DNA of 64,000 bases, taken from Xanthomonas codiaei (lineage in GTDB: Bacteria; Pseudomonadota; Gammaproteobacteria; Xanthomonadales; Xanthomonadaceae). The notes below the pieces were generated by a model. It did no database searches, was not told the origin of the DNA, and saw only the letters and a program-made list of their open reading frames with translations. Position numbers and translations under genes: made by a program. Below, piece after piece: positions 18,520 through 27,798 of this stretch. Location of the stretch: positions 32,977-96,976 of the forward strand of contig NZ_MDEC01000019.1 in NCBI RefSeq assembly GCF_002939785.1, in the 5' to 3' direction. Position 1 is the first letter of the stretch. Each line of letters starts with the position of its first letter.

Positions 18520-19500
18520 CTACTTGAAGAAGATGTGCCCGGTCTTGAAGTCGATCACGGCGGCGTTCTCGAACATCAGGCCCGAGGCGAGCACACCGTG
18601 GCAGGAGGATTCGGAGCTGGATGAATCATAGGCATTGCGGTCCCAGGCCTGCAGTGGGGACGGGCGCAGACGCTTGGCGTCTAGCGTCAGCGTGGCCGGG
18701 CCGACGACGTCGAAGACCGGCACGACCGCGCCCGCCGGGCCAGCCTGCTCGTCGCGCCGGGCCTGGAGAGTGAGCCGGTATCTGTCCTTGAACGTGACGT
18801 CCACCGCATCGCCGCCCACCGTGCTGACCAGCATCTTCGCCGGCACCCTGTTGATGGACGCCAGCACGTAATAGAGCTTGCCCCGATCGTCCCAGTGGAG
18901 GGCGTGCTTGCTGTAGCCGGCCTTGACCAGACCGGCATCGAACGCCTGAGCGACCGCGGCGTTTGCAGGGACGGCCAGTCGCTGGCGCCGGTAATCGATG
19001 ATGGCGCCGCGGTCGTTCAACCACAGGCTGCCAAGCATGCCATCCTTGCGCTTGCCGTCCGCCGCGTTCTGCGGCACTTCGAAGATTTCCACGCGCTTGC
19101 CCCGTGCCACATCGTCGCCAACCGAAAGCTCGCTGGCGTGCCCGTATTGGCGGCCAAGCGCGCTGAGCTTGCCTTCGGACTCGATGCCGAACTTGCGTGT
19201 TTCGCCCTCCAGCGCGATCCCCGCCAGGGCCGCGTTGGCGTGCGTGGTCTGCATGTAGAACGACGCCAGCGAGTGCACCATCAACGACACTGGCTGCCCG
19301 TTGAGACGCGCAGGCACGAAGGGGCGCATACCCGACGTCTGACGGGTGTCGAACGTGATCCATTGCAGCGGCGCGGCGACGGCGGCCTCGGGGGCTGGCG
19401 TGGAGGGCGTCGCCGGCGCTGCCTGCAGCAGGCCCGGCCCGGCGAACAGGCCGACGCCATACAGCGCGGTGACGACACAACAGGTCTTGAAAGCGTTCAT
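18520..19500 (-). CDS. Secreted protein resembling a degenerate retropepsin-like aspartyl protease
   Basis: 326 residues with an N-terminal signal peptide (VVTALYGVGLFAGPGLLQA). After a Pro/Ala-rich linker, the body has the order of a retropepsin-like domain: a PFVPARLNGQPVSLMVHS strand-turn where active families carry DTGAS, and later GMLGSLWLNDRGAIIDYRRQRL, where families have G-x-LG-x-D-x-L. The catalytic Asp-Thr-Gly is replaced by His-Ser-Leu, so proteolysis is unlikely. A second region (VDVTFKDRYRLTL, VVGPATLTLDAKRL, CHGVLASGLMFENAAVIDF) may be a second pseudo-lobe. No neighbouring partner; function unknown. Confidence 0.75.
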   Translation of the reverse strand: MNAFKTCCVVTALYGVGLFAGPGLLQAAPATPSTPAPEAAVAAPLQWITFDTRQTSGMRPFVPARLNGQPVSLMVHSLASFYMQTTHANAALAGIALEGETRKFGIESEGKLSALGRQYGHASELSVGDDVARGKRVEIFEVPQNAADGKRKDGMLGSLWLNDRGAIIDYRRQRLAVPANAAVAQAFDAGLVKAGYSKHALHWDDRGKLYYVLASINRVPAKMLVSTVGGDAVDVTFKDRYRLTLQARRDEQAGPAGAVVPVFDVVGPATLTLDAKRLRPSPLQAWDRNAYDSSSSESSCHGVLASGLMFENAAVIDFKTGHIFFK

Positions 19501-19755
19501 CTCGGCAACGGCGGCGTGCGTGGGACGCCGATGCTGGAACCGGGCCGATGCAAGTTCAATCGGTCGAAAGTCACCTGTTCAGGCCGACAGGCATATCCAT
19601 CGTTCGCGACCACGGCCATGCTGGCGCTGCTCGCGCCGGCACGTACCGCACCGCCAGGATCGTTCAGCCAACCGCACCGTGAGGCTTCGCTGCTGAGGCC
19701 ATCTCTGCGCGTCAGCGCAAGGGTCGAACGTTCCTTGCCGCGTCGACCGCTGCGC

Positions 19756-20247
19756 TCAGCCGCCTGCGGCAAAGGCTGCCAGTCGCTCGCCATCGAGCCG
19801 GTACACGGTCCACTCGTCCATCGGGCGGGCGCCGACTGCCTGGTAGAAGTCGATCGCCGGCTGATTCCAGTCCAGCACCGACCACTCGAACCGCCCGCAG
19901 CCGCGCTGCACCGCCAGCTGCGCCAGGTGCCGCAACAGCGCCAGGCCTGCCCCCTTGCCGCGCGCCTGCGGGCGCACGAACAGGTCTTCCAGGTACAGGC
20001 CGTTGCGGCCGAGCCAGGTCGAATAGTTGAAGAAATACACCGCAAATCCCAGCGCCTGGCCGTCCTGCTCGCAGATCAGCGCATGCGCGGTGGCGCCGTC
20101 GCCGAACAGGCTGGCGCGCAGATCGTCCTGGGTGGCCGTGACCGCATCGGGCTCGCGCTCGTAGACCGCCAGCGCGGTGATCAACTCGTGCAGCAGCGGC
20201 ACATCGTCTGGCGTGGCCGTGCGAATCTGCGGCGCAGCCGGGCTCAT
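19756..20247 (-). CDS. GNAT family N-acetyltransferase
   Basis: 163 residues. [39 protein letters not shown] (acetyl-CoA binding R-x2-GKG-x-G) and the C-terminal [16 protein letters not shown] are typical of the diamine-type GNAT acetyltransferases, as in YhbS/SSAT-like proteins. ATG at 20247 overlaps the rpe stop (ATGA), so the two genes are coupled. Substrate is not readable; a polyamine or small amine is a reasonable guess. Confidence 0.88.
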   Translation of the reverse strand: MSPAAPQIRTATPDDVPLLHELITALAVYEREPDAVTATQDDLRASLFGDGATAHALICEQDGQALGFAVYFFNYSTWLGRNGLYLEDLFVRPQARGKGAGLALLRHLAQLAVQRGCGRFEWSVLDWNQPAIDFYQAVGARPMDEWTVYRLDGERLAAFAAGG

Positions 20248-20915
20248 CGCACTGCGTCCACTGCCGCGCGCATCTGCGCGATGACCTGCGCATAGTCGGG
20301 CGCGTTGAAGATCGCCGAGCCGGCCACGAAGGTATCGGCACCGGCGGCGGCAATCGCACCGATGTTGTCGGCCTTGACCCCACCGTCGATCTCCAGCCGG
20401 ATCGGCTTGCCGGTGGCGTCGATCTTGCGGCGGATGGCGCGCAGCTTGTCCAGCGCCGACGGAATGAAGGCCTGCCCGCCGAAGCCGGGATTGACCGACA
20501 TCACCAGCACCAGATCCAATTCCGGCAGCACCCAGTCCAGAATATCCACCGGAGTGGCCGGATTGAGCACCAAGCCGGCCTGGCAGCCATGCGACTTGAT
20601 CAGCTGGACGGTGCGGTGCACGTGGCGGCTGGCTTCGGGGTGGAAGCTGATGGTGGTGGCGCCGGCGTCGGCAAAGTCCGGCACGATGCGGTCCACCGGC
20701 TCCACCATCAGGTGCACATCGATCGGCGCGACGATGCCGTGCTTGCGCAGCGCCTGGCAGACCATCGGGCCGATGGTCAGATTGGGCACGTAGTGGTTGT
20801 CCATCACATCGAAGTGCACCCAGTCGGCGCCGGCCTTCAGGACGTTGTCCACTTCCTCGCCCAGACGGGCGAAATCGGCGGACAGGATGGACGGGGCGAT
20901 GGCCGTCGGTTGCAT
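20244..20915 (-). CDS. rpe: Ribulose-phosphate 3-epimerase
   Basis: 223 residues, TIM barrel with metal site. [16 protein letters not shown], the [17 protein letters not shown] metal segment, [16 protein letters not shown] and EIDGGV are all present. Interconverts ribulose 5-phosphate and xylulose 5-phosphate in the pentose phosphate pathway. ATG 20915 ([11 protein letters not shown]). In operon with the downstream GNAT gene. Confidence 0.97.
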   Translation of the reverse strand: MQPTAIAPSILSADFARLGEEVDNVLKAGADWVHFDVMDNHYVPNLTIGPMVCQALRKHGIVAPIDVHLMVEPVDRIVPDFADAGATTISFHPEASRHVHRTVQLIKSHGCQAGLVLNPATPVDILDWVLPELDLVLVMSVNPGFGGQAFIPSALDKLRAIRRKIDATGKPIRLEIDGGVKADNIGAIAAAGADTFVAGSAIFNAPDYAQVIAQMRAAVDAVR

Positions 20916-21326
20916 GGGCAGCTCGGAAAAATTGCAGGAGGCCCATTGTCGCAACCGTGGCCCGGCGAGGAAAGCCGAGCGCGGCGGCAGACGGCCTGAG
21001 GCAGCCATGGCGCACACAGGGGCAGCCGGGATGCCTGGCATCCCGGCATCCCGGCGCCCGGGGATATGCGCGCCGCCGCGCTCGCAGCGCCTGCCTCGAC
21101 GCAACCACGGCGGACGGGGAGGAACCCGCCCTGCCCTGCATGCCGGCGACCGGGCCGCGGCGCCGCCGGGCGTGTGCGCCGGCATTGCCTGCCGCATTGT
21201 CGAGGCCACTGCCTGGCGGCCCCAGCAGGACGACCACTGCTCAAAACATCATTGGCAGTGCATCCGTAGCGGACCCAAGCGCGTAGGTACTGAACCGGCG
21301 CACTGCGTCAGCTGCAAGGAGACCGC
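20916..21326. other. Divergent spacer between rpe and the outer-membrane protein gene
   Basis: About 410 bases with promoters expected on both sides. The clearest structure is the inverted repeat at 21025-21047. No small gene is supported. Confidence 0.5.
21025..21047. repeat. Near-perfect inverted repeat with nearby partial third copy
   Basis: GCCGGGATGCC and GGCATCCCGGC flank a single T, and a further GCATCCCGGC follows directly. A compact palindromic element of unknown role. Confidence 0.6.
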
Positions 21327-22166
21327 ATGAAAACCACCCCGCTCGCTTCCGTCGCCACCGTGCTGTTGGCGCTGTCGCCCGCTGCCTGGGCGCAATCCGG
21401 CCCGGCCGACTGGTCCGGTTTTTCCATCGGCGCCACTGTCGGTGGCGCCGATCCGGCTGGCGTGTCTGGCGGCCGCTTCGGCTTCGATACCGACCTGGAT
21501 GGCCGCGATGGCGACCAGGTCAGCACCGCCACCGGTGCCGATGCCTTCTCCCCGGGCTTCTGCGGCGGCGCGGCGGCCGGGCGCACGCCGGCCAGCGGCT
21601 GCAGCAAGGACAAGGGTGGGGCCGAGTACGGCGCGCGGCTGGGCTACGACTGGCAGGCCGGCAACTGGGTCTATGGCGTGGTGGCCGAGTACACCCGCAA
21701 CGACATCCGCGACAGCGTCAGCGCGTTCAGTACGACGCCTGCGCTGTACACCTTCACCCGCCAACTCGATCGCACCGCCGCGCTGCGTGGCCGCATCGGC
21801 TATGCCTTCGGCGCGCAAGGCGATTACCTGGCGTATTTCACCGCCGGCGTGGCGCGCGGCGAGTTCGACCACAGCTTTGCCAGCAGCAACACCGCCAACA
21901 GCTTTACCGGCCGCGGCGGCGACAGTGCCGATGGCTACCAGGCCGGTGTGGGCCTGCAGCGTCGGCTGAGCGAGCATGTCTCGGTCGGCGTGGAATACCT
22001 GTTCACCCGCCTGCAGGACGAAGACACCCGCGTGCGCGTCGGGCCGGGCACGGCGCCGGCCAACAACCCCTTCCTGCGCGTCAATCCTGCCGGCACCGAT
22101 CTGCGCCGCACCGATACCGATTTTTCGACCAATGCGATTCGCCTGACCCTGGGCTACCGCTTCTGA
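21327..22166 (+). CDS. Outer-membrane beta-barrel protein (OmpA-like/porin family)
   Basis: 279 residues with a signal peptide (ends AWAQ). The first strand WSGFSIGATVGGADP and the alternating pattern EYGARLGYDWQAGNWVYGVVAEYTR, LRGRIGYAFG, GYQAGVGLQRRLSEHVSVGVEYLFTR and the terminal RLTLGYRF, ending in Phe, are typical of eight-stranded OmpA-like barrels. Two cysteines in a surface loop (FCGGAAAG..SGCSKD) may form a disulphide. It stands alone and diverges from rpe. Confidence 0.88.
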   Translation: MKTTPLASVATVLLALSPAAWAQSGPADWSGFSIGATVGGADPAGVSGGRFGFDTDLDGRDGDQVSTATGADAFSPGFCGGAAAGRTPASGCSKDKGGAEYGARLGYDWQAGNWVYGVVAEYTRNDIRDSVSAFSTTPALYTFTRQLDRTAALRGRIGYAFGAQGDYLAYFTAGVARGEFDHSFASSNTANSFTGRGGDSADGYQAGVGLQRRLSEHVSVGVEYLFTRLQDEDTRVRVGPGTAPANNPFLRVNPAGTDLRRTDTDFSTNAIRLTLGYRF

Positions 22167-22268
22167 GCCACGCAGCCGGGCCTGGCCGCCACGGTCAGGC
22201 CCGATGACGCTGCAGTGGCGCTTGCCCACCGGCGGCGACTGCCGGCCGTTTTGTCCGGAGTGCGGCGC

Positions 22269-22598
22269 TCAGCGCTTGCGCATCCGCTGGATGCGGTCGT
22301 AGGCGGCGTTGATCTGGCTGGCCTTCTTTTCGGCCTGGCGGCGCGCCTCCGGCTCGGCGTTGGCCACCTTGTCGGGGTGGTAGCGCGACATCAGCCGGCG
22401 ATAGGCCAGGTCGATCTCGGCGGCGGTGGCGTCCGGCTCCAGCCCCAGTGCTTCGTAGGGATTGTCGGCCCGGCGCTTGAACCAGCCGGCGTCCACCGCA
22501 TGCCCTATCGCCAGGCCGATCATCAGTCCCACGATCGGCGCACCGCGAAACAGCAGGGCGCCGGCCAATGCGCCGAGCAGTTTTCCGTACCAGGACAT
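22269..22598 (-). CDS. Small membrane-anchored J-domain protein (DjlA-like)
   Basis: 109 residues. The N-terminus [33 protein letters not shown] is a glycine-rich transmembrane hairpin or zipper like that of DjlA, followed by [18 protein letters not shown] and the HPD motif (RYHPDK) of a C-terminal J domain. Unlike DjlA it lacks the central TerB-like domain, so it is a reduced form. Expected to stimulate DnaK at the inner membrane. It diverges from purC. Confidence 0.85.
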   Translation of the reverse strand: MSWYGKLLGALAGALLFRGAPIVGLMIGLAIGHAVDAGWFKRRADNPYEALGLEPDATAAEIDLAYRRLMSRYHPDKVANAEPEARRQAEKKASQINAAYDRIQRMRKR

Positions 22599-22807
22599 GG
22601 GCGATCGGGGGTGGGGAAGACGGGTTGGCGATCTTACCCGAACCCCCGCCCGGCCTGGCTGACACGCCGTCCACAGCGCGTTTGCGGCGGCAGCCAGATA
22701 AATCCAGCGGGGCACGACGAAGCGCCGTACACTACGCGGCCCGCTGCCCACCCGCGGGCCCGCCGGGTCCCGGGGACAGCGTCATTGCGACGTCCTTAGG
22801 AGTGCCT

Positions 22808-23734
22808 GTGTCGACCACGCTGTTGCAATCCGATCTGCCCGGCCTGCCGTTGCGTCACCGTGGCAAGGTCCGCGATGTCTTCGATATTCCCCGCGATCGC
22901 CTGCCCGCCGACGCCCCTCCGGGCGACTACCTGTTGATGGTGGCCACCGACCGCCTGTCCGCGTTCGACGTGGTGCTGCCGGACCCGATTCCGGGCAAGG
23001 GCGAAATGCTCTGCCAGGTGTCCAACTTCTGGTTCCACAAGACCGACCACCTAATGCCCAACCATCTGGTCAACATCGGTGTCGAACAGGTGCTGCCCGA
23101 CGGTGTGGACCCGGCGCTGTACGCCAAGCGCGCGGTGGTCACGCGCAAGCTCAAGCCGGTGCCGGTGGAAGCGATCGCCCGTGGTTACCTGATCGGCAGC
23201 GGCTGGAAGGACTACCAGCGCACCGGCAAGGTCAGCGGCATCGAACTGCCCGACGGCCTGCGCCAGGCCGAGAAACTGCCCGAGCCGATCTTCACCCCGT
23301 CCACCAAGGCCGCCGTCGGCGACCACGACGAAAACATCGACTTCGATGCCATGGTCAAGACCGTCGGCGCCGAACTGGCCGAGCGCGTGCGCGATGCCAC
23401 CTTGCGCATCTATCGCTTCGCGGCGGACTTTGCCGCCGAGCGCTGCATCCTGCTGGCCGACACCAAATTCGAATTCGGCACCGATGCCGATGGTCGCCTG
23501 CACATCATGGACGAGATGCTGACCCCGGACTCGTCGCGCTACTGGCCGGCCGACCAGTACGAAGTGGGCACCAGCCCGCCGAGCTACGACAAGCAGTTCG
23601 TGCGCGATTATCTGGAGACGCTGGACTGGGGCAAGACCGCACCGGGCCCGAGCCTGCCGGCGGAAGTGATCGACCGCACGCGTGCCAAGTACGCCGAAGC
23701 ATTGCAGCGGCTGGCGGGTATTTCGGTCGATTGA
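22808..23734 (+). CDS. purC: Phosphoribosylaminoimidazole-succinocarboxamide synthase
   Basis: 308 residues; joins CAIR and aspartate in purine synthesis. [57 protein letters not shown] and [12 protein letters not shown] are family signatures. The length matches the longer yeast Ade1-like type rather than the 240-residue E. coli type. Start is GTG at 22808 with TAGGAG upstream; another in-frame GTG is at 22802. A terminator follows. Confidence 0.96.
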   Translation: MSTTLLQSDLPGLPLRHRGKVRDVFDIPRDRLPADAPPGDYLLMVATDRLSAFDVVLPDPIPGKGEMLCQVSNFWFHKTDHLMPNHLVNIGVEQVLPDGVDPALYAKRAVVTRKLKPVPVEAIARGYLIGSGWKDYQRTGKVSGIELPDGLRQAEKLPEPIFTPSTKAAVGDHDENIDFDAMVKTVGAELAERVRDATLRIYRFAADFAAERCILLADTKFEFGTDADGRLHIMDEMLTPDSSRYWPADQYEVGTSPPSYDKQFVRDYLETLDWGKTAPGPSLPAEVIDRTRAKYAEALQRLAGISVD

Positions 23735-23740
23735 TGCGGT

Positions 23741-23770
23741 AAAGCCCCGACTGCGGGGCTTTGATTTTTT
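23741..23770 (+). terminator. Terminator of purC
   Basis: Stem AAAGCCCCG / CGGGGCTTT with a short loop, then GATTTTTTG, seven bases after the purC stop. Confidence 0.9.
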
Positions 23771-23924
23771 GCGGTCGCCGATCATCGGAGCCGGCACTGG
23801 AGATGCCGGTAATGCATCGATCGATCATGCGCGCTTGAAACAGGACAGTGTGCGCGCTTGATGATGTGCGAGAGGTCTTCCGACGGCTTGTTTCAACAGT
23901 GATCACCTACCCAGCAGCCAGGTT

Positions 23925-24581
23925 TTGACGATGTCGCGCCCTTCAAATGACCGCCTCACTCCGTTGCCTGGCGCCATACTGCCTGCGCTGTTGTTTGCAG
24001 CGATGGCCTGCAGCGCAGGCGAGCCCAATGCGCAGGCCGCAGCGCGCGGGTTACCGGCGGCTCCTGCGCCGGTTACGGCGGTCGGTCAGCAATTGGCAGC
24101 GGTGATCCAGGCCAGTGGCGTGACGTGTACCACTCCACTCTCTGGCACAGGCTGCACGGCAGGCAATGTCGATGCAGGCGATTTCTACGATGTGGAGCTG
24201 CTACCGGAGTGCGGGGATAAAGGATTCTTCGCAGGCGTTGCGCGCACAAGCGGCGCCGACATTCTCGATGCCGTGCCAGCCACGGGCAGCACTGCAACGG
24301 CCACTGCCCACCTGGCGCAAGGTCAACTCATCTGCATACAAGGCATCGCTCGCGCCGGACAGCACCCGCGTTATTACTACGTCGTCGCGATCCCGGCGAG
24401 CAGCGTGGCAGCGTGCAAGAACGCGGCACTGTGCCAAACGTATGGCGACAGGCCGATCAAACGTTTGCAGCCCACTACCGGCGCGGCCTGCCGGCCTGCT
24501 GCGCAGGGTCGCGATACAGGCGACTGTGCACAGGGCTGGGTCGATGCAGCTGCATTGGACGTTTTTTCGAACGGTATCTAG
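23925..24581 (+). CDS. Putative lipoprotein, unknown function
   Basis: 218 residues. The N-terminus LPGAILPALLFAAMAC carries a lipobox with the lipidated Cys near residue 29. The mature part is cysteine-rich, with pairs around residues 68-77, 95, 137, 163-169, 187 and 199, as expected for a disulphide-stabilised periplasmic or surface protein. I do not recognise the family. It is one of three small lipoprotein frames between purC and the M4 protease, in a region of less even base composition than its neighbours. Confidence 0.65.
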   Translation: MTMSRPSNDRLTPLPGAILPALLFAAMACSAGEPNAQAAARGLPAAPAPVTAVGQQLAAVIQASGVTCTTPLSGTGCTAGNVDAGDFYDVELLPECGDKGFFAGVARTSGADILDAVPATGSTATATAHLAQGQLICIQGIARAGQHPRYYYVVAIPASSVAACKNAALCQTYGDRPIKRLQPTTGAACRPAAQGRDTGDCAQGWVDAAALDVFSNGI

Positions 24582-24988
24582 GGCAGCTGACAGAACCACT
24601 GCCCTCATCGCCAGGCGGGCGCAGCCGATGCTTGATGATGCATGTACTACTCGTGCAGTCCGATTCCAAGCGCGCAGTCCACACCTACCTGGCGACTGCT
24701 CGCTACGTTTTGCTAGCCGCTCGCAGGTACGTTCGGCACATCGAGAGGTAGAGGGGAGCGTGCTGCGCGCGTGTGCCGACATGAGGTACCACGACACATC
24801 CGCTCGATCGCTGAGCGTGCGCGGCGCACCGGAACGAGCGTGTACCTTGGGACCACGGCTCCGCGCGTTGATGCGCAGCGCCTTCACTGGCACCGATGCT
24901 TCGACTGAAGGACGTTCCCACACCACAACCTGGCCGCCGATAGACTCTCGCCGCGCTGATGCTGCCCCGACACGATCAGGAGGATCGA
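24582..24988. other. Spacer between two lipoprotein genes
   Basis: About 400 bases, less GC-rich than average. A GGGCAG/CTGCCC hairpin directly follows the upstream stop. I see no credible gene; several frames are open only by chance. Confidence 0.45.
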
Positions 24989-25483
24989 TTGGTTGGTTAC
25001 CGTACTACTCTGACGGCTCTAGCATTGAGCCTCGCGCTTGCGGCTTGCTCCGCGCAGGCGCCGCCGGCAGCTTCAGGCGCGCCGACAGCCGCCGCGTCGG
25101 CGACCGCCGCCGCAGCTGCGGCGCCGGCGCCGGTAGCGAATTGCCCGGATGCCGACTTCTCCTCGTTCTTGAAACGCTTCGGTGCGGAGATCGCGGTGCA
25201 GGAGAAGGCCACCGCCGATCCGCTCACCATGATCCAGCTCGACCTGGAGGCGCAGCCTGAGCCGGCACCGGTGGTGCGCGAGGTCCCACTCGCGACGGTC
25301 GAGTGGCCGGTCATCCCTAACCTGGATGCTGCCCGCAACGGCGGCCGCGAGGTCGTCGTCTCCGAGGACGCTGGCGGTCGCCAGGTGCTGGTCCGTACAC
25401 CGGACACCGGTGGCCAGCAGGTCTACCATTTTGCACAGCGCCCCTGCTGGACGCTGGTCAAGGTGGACGACCAGTCGCTGTAA
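24989..25483 (+). CDS. Putative lipoprotein, unknown function
   Basis: 164 residues from a TTG at 24989, preceded by CAGGAGG at good spacing; an in-frame ATG at 24959 would put charged residues before the signal peptide. LTALALSLALAAC is a clear lipobox, followed by an Ala/Pro-rich linker. The folded part runs from NCPDADFSSFLKRFGAE to a C-terminal CWTLVKVDDQSL, with one cysteine at each end that could pair. I recall similar small lipoproteins in Xanthomonas but cannot name a function. Confidence 0.7.
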   Translation: MVGYRTTLTALALSLALAACSAQAPPAASGAPTAAASATAAAAAAPAPVANCPDADFSSFLKRFGAEIAVQEKATADPLTMIQLDLEAQPEPAPVVREVPLATVEWPVIPNLDAARNGGREVVVSEDAGGRQVLVRTPDTGGQQVYHFAQRPCWTLVKVDDQSL

Positions 25484-25631
25484 TCCGGCAGGCCGATGGA
25501 ATCCGCGTTGGCGAGGTCAAAATGGATACATCGACGGCACTTCCGTGGCCAAGTGAACCGCCAGCATTCGTTCCGATGGAGTGGGCACAGGGGCGCAGCC
25601 ACTTCGATGAAATCTCCAAGGAGGCCAACTG

Positions 25632-25764
25632 ATGCGATGCGACATGTTTCTGCTACCTGTGCTCGCTGTGCCTATCGGCCTGCGGTGACAAACCGATGTC
25701 TGAAACGAGTGCACCAAGCGCGCCAACGACGGCGCCGCCTCGACGTCCTGCGGTGGAGCGTTGA
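25632..25764 (+). pseudogene. Frameshifted small lipoprotein
   Basis: A strong ribosome site AAGGAGG (25618-25624) is eight bases before an ATG that begins MRCDMFLLPVLA. This frame stops after 18 codons. A shift by one base near 25662-25670 continues the logical lipoprotein: LCLSACGDKP, with a perfect LSAC lipobox, then MSETSAPSAPTTAPP and a stop at 25762. The signal-peptide half and the lipobox half are thus in different frames. It may be a decayed gene, a very short lipoprotein with a recent indel, or a sequencing error. Confidence 0.5.
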
Positions 25765-26042
25765 ATTCATGGAACCGTGTCATTCACCGCGATCGTCTGC
25801 CGCATTGCCCACGCGTCGGCGCATCACCCACGCAACCTGCTGAGCGCATCAGAGGGATTGCGCATCCGCAAGCCGGCTGATGCCCTGTGCGCAATGGGAT
25901 GGGCACATCTCTGCGATGCGGTCCGCAGCGCAAAGCGGCCGGGCGCACAGAACGCGATACATCTGTAATTTTTACTACTGCCCAGTTCGGGACTGTGCAA
26001 GCGTAACTGCCGGCACCGAGGTGCCACCGGCGACCGGCCGTC

Positions 26043-26050
26043 GGGGGGGG
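26043..26050. repeat. Homopolymer G8 tract upstream of the M4 protease
   Basis: Eight consecutive G about 45 bases before the protease ATG. Such tracts can change length by slippage. Confidence 0.6.
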
Positions 26051-26094
26051 TGCGGCAGGTCTTTGCATTGCACGTTTTCTGGGAGAGAGTCGTC

Positions 26095-27690
26095 ATGCAA
26101 TTTCATGTATTGGGCGCGGCGATCTGCTGCGCGCTGTCGTTTTCTGCTGCCGCCACGGCGGCGGACCTGTCTGCCAACGCGGCGGTGTCGCGTGCACAGG
26201 CATTGCTCGGCAATTCCGCATCGGCCATGGCACATCGCGCGCCGGCCGATGTCTTCATTGCGCGCGAGAGCATCGTCGATGCCGATGGCAGCGAGCACGT
26301 GCGCTTCGATCGCACCTACCGGGGCTTGCCGGTGATTGGCGGCGACGTGGTAGTGCATTCGCGGCGCGGGGTGATGCGTCAGTTGAGCCAGACCCTGGAC
26401 ACGCCGGTGCGCCCCAGCCTGGTCCCCGGCATCGATGCCGACACGGCGATGCGTGTGGCCGGCGCGCAGTTCGACGTGCCGCAGGATGCGCCGCCGCGTG
26501 CCAGCCTGGCGCTGTACGCACGCCAGGGCGCCCCACGCCTTGCGTATGAGGTGATCTACAGCGGTATCAAGCCCGATCAGACGCCGACCGAGATGCATTA
26601 CATCGTCGATGCAGTGGATCAACGCATCCTGGAGGCCTGGGACACGGTGCATACCGCCTGCGCGGGAGGCACCAGTGCCGCAGGCAGCGGACGCTCGCTG
26701 TACGCGGGCAGCGTGGCGCTGGCGACCACGCGCTGCAGCAACGGGTTCGAACTCACCGACCTCGGGCGCGGCGGTGGCGCCACCTACACCATGCGCAACA
26801 GCACTTCCGGCAACGGCACGCTGGTCACCGATGCCGACAACGCCTGGGGCAACGGCGCCAACACCGATACGGTGACCGCGGCGGTGGATGCGCATTATGG
26901 CGTGGCGTTGACCTGGGACTACTTCAAGAACACCCATGCGCGCAGTGGCATCGCCAACGATGGCAAGGGCGCACGCAGCCGTGTGCACTACGGCAGCCGC
27001 TACAACAACGCGTTTTGGCAGGACAGCTGCTTCTGCATGACCTTCGGCGATGGCGACGGCAGCACGTTCACGCCACTGGTGTCGGTGGATGTGGCCGGCC
27101 ACGAGATGACCCATGGCGTGACCAGCCGCTCGGCGCGCCTGGTGTATTCAGGCGAATCGGGCGGATTGAACGAAGCCACGTCCGACATCATGGGCGCGAT
27201 GGTGGAATTTTCCGCCAACAACAGCGCGCAGCCCGGCAATTACCTGATCGGCGAGAAGATCGTTCCGGGCAACAGCAGCGGAACGCTGGCGCTGCGCTAC
27301 ATGTTCAAGCCCAGCCTGGATGGCGATTCGCCCGATTGCTATCGCAGCAACCTGGGCTCGCTCAACGTGCACTACAGCTCCGGCGTGGCCAATCACTTCT
27401 ACTATCTGCTGGCCGAAGGTGCGGTGGTGCCGGGCGGCTTCGGTGCGGGCACCAGCTACAACCTGACCCCGGCCAGCCTGGTCTGCAACGGCACTACCGC
27501 ATTGACCGCGATCGGTCGTGCCGCGGCCAGCCGCATCTGGTACCGCGCGCTCACGGTCTATATGACCTCCTCCAGCAACTACGCGGCCGCGCGCCGGGCG
27601 ACGCTGAGCGCGGCCACCGACCTGTATGGCAGCAACTCCACGCAATACCGCGCCGTGGCGGCGGCCTGGAGTGCGGTATCGGTGAACTGA
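26095..27690 (+). CDS. Secreted M4 (thermolysin-type) zinc metalloprotease
   Basis: 531-residue preproenzyme. Signal peptide (ends SAAATAADL), FTP/PepSY-type propeptide (about 30-200: RFDRTYRGLPVIGGDVVVHS), then the catalytic domain. Zinc ligands and catalytic residues are in VAGHEMTHGV and the downstream Glu of GGLNEATSDIMG; NVHYSSGVANHFYYLLAEG carries the active-site His. Expected to be exported by the Xps type II system and to degrade host or nutrient protein. GGGAGAGA gives a good ribosome site. A G8 tract lies just upstream. Clp and DSF control is known for Xanthomonas proteases, but no clear Clp site is visible here. Confidence 0.93.
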   Translation: MQFHVLGAAICCALSFSAAATAADLSANAAVSRAQALLGNSASAMAHRAPADVFIARESIVDADGSEHVRFDRTYRGLPVIGGDVVVHSRRGVMRQLSQTLDTPVRPSLVPGIDADTAMRVAGAQFDVPQDAPPRASLALYARQGAPRLAYEVIYSGIKPDQTPTEMHYIVDAVDQRILEAWDTVHTACAGGTSAAGSGRSLYAGSVALATTRCSNGFELTDLGRGGGATYTMRNSTSGNGTLVTDADNAWGNGANTDTVTAAVDAHYGVALTWDYFKNTHARSGIANDGKGARSRVHYGSRYNNAFWQDSCFCMTFGDGDGSTFTPLVSVDVAGHEMTHGVTSRSARLVYSGESGGLNEATSDIMGAMVEFSANNSAQPGNYLIGEKIVPGNSSGTLALRYMFKPSLDGDSPDCYRSNLGSLNVHYSSGVANHFYYLLAEGAVVPGGFGAGTSYNLTPASLVCNGTTALTAIGRAAASRIWYRALTVYMTSSSNYAAARRATLSAATDLYGSNSTQYRAVAAAWSAVSVN

Positions 27691-27798
27691 TCTACGCCGG
27701 CGCTGCCACGCACTCGCCGCGTGGCAGCGTCCGGTATCTCGCACAGCGCCACCATGGCCGTTCGCACGCGTATGCTTGGGTCATTCCTGGGAGGGAAC

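Larger units (their letters stand above)
25484..26094. other. Spacer before the M4 protease, with a lipoprotein remnant
   Basis: About 610 bases. It contains the frameshifted lipoprotein frame at 25632-25764 and a run of eight G at 26043-26050 close to the protease start. The rest shows nothing I can support. Confidence 0.5.
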
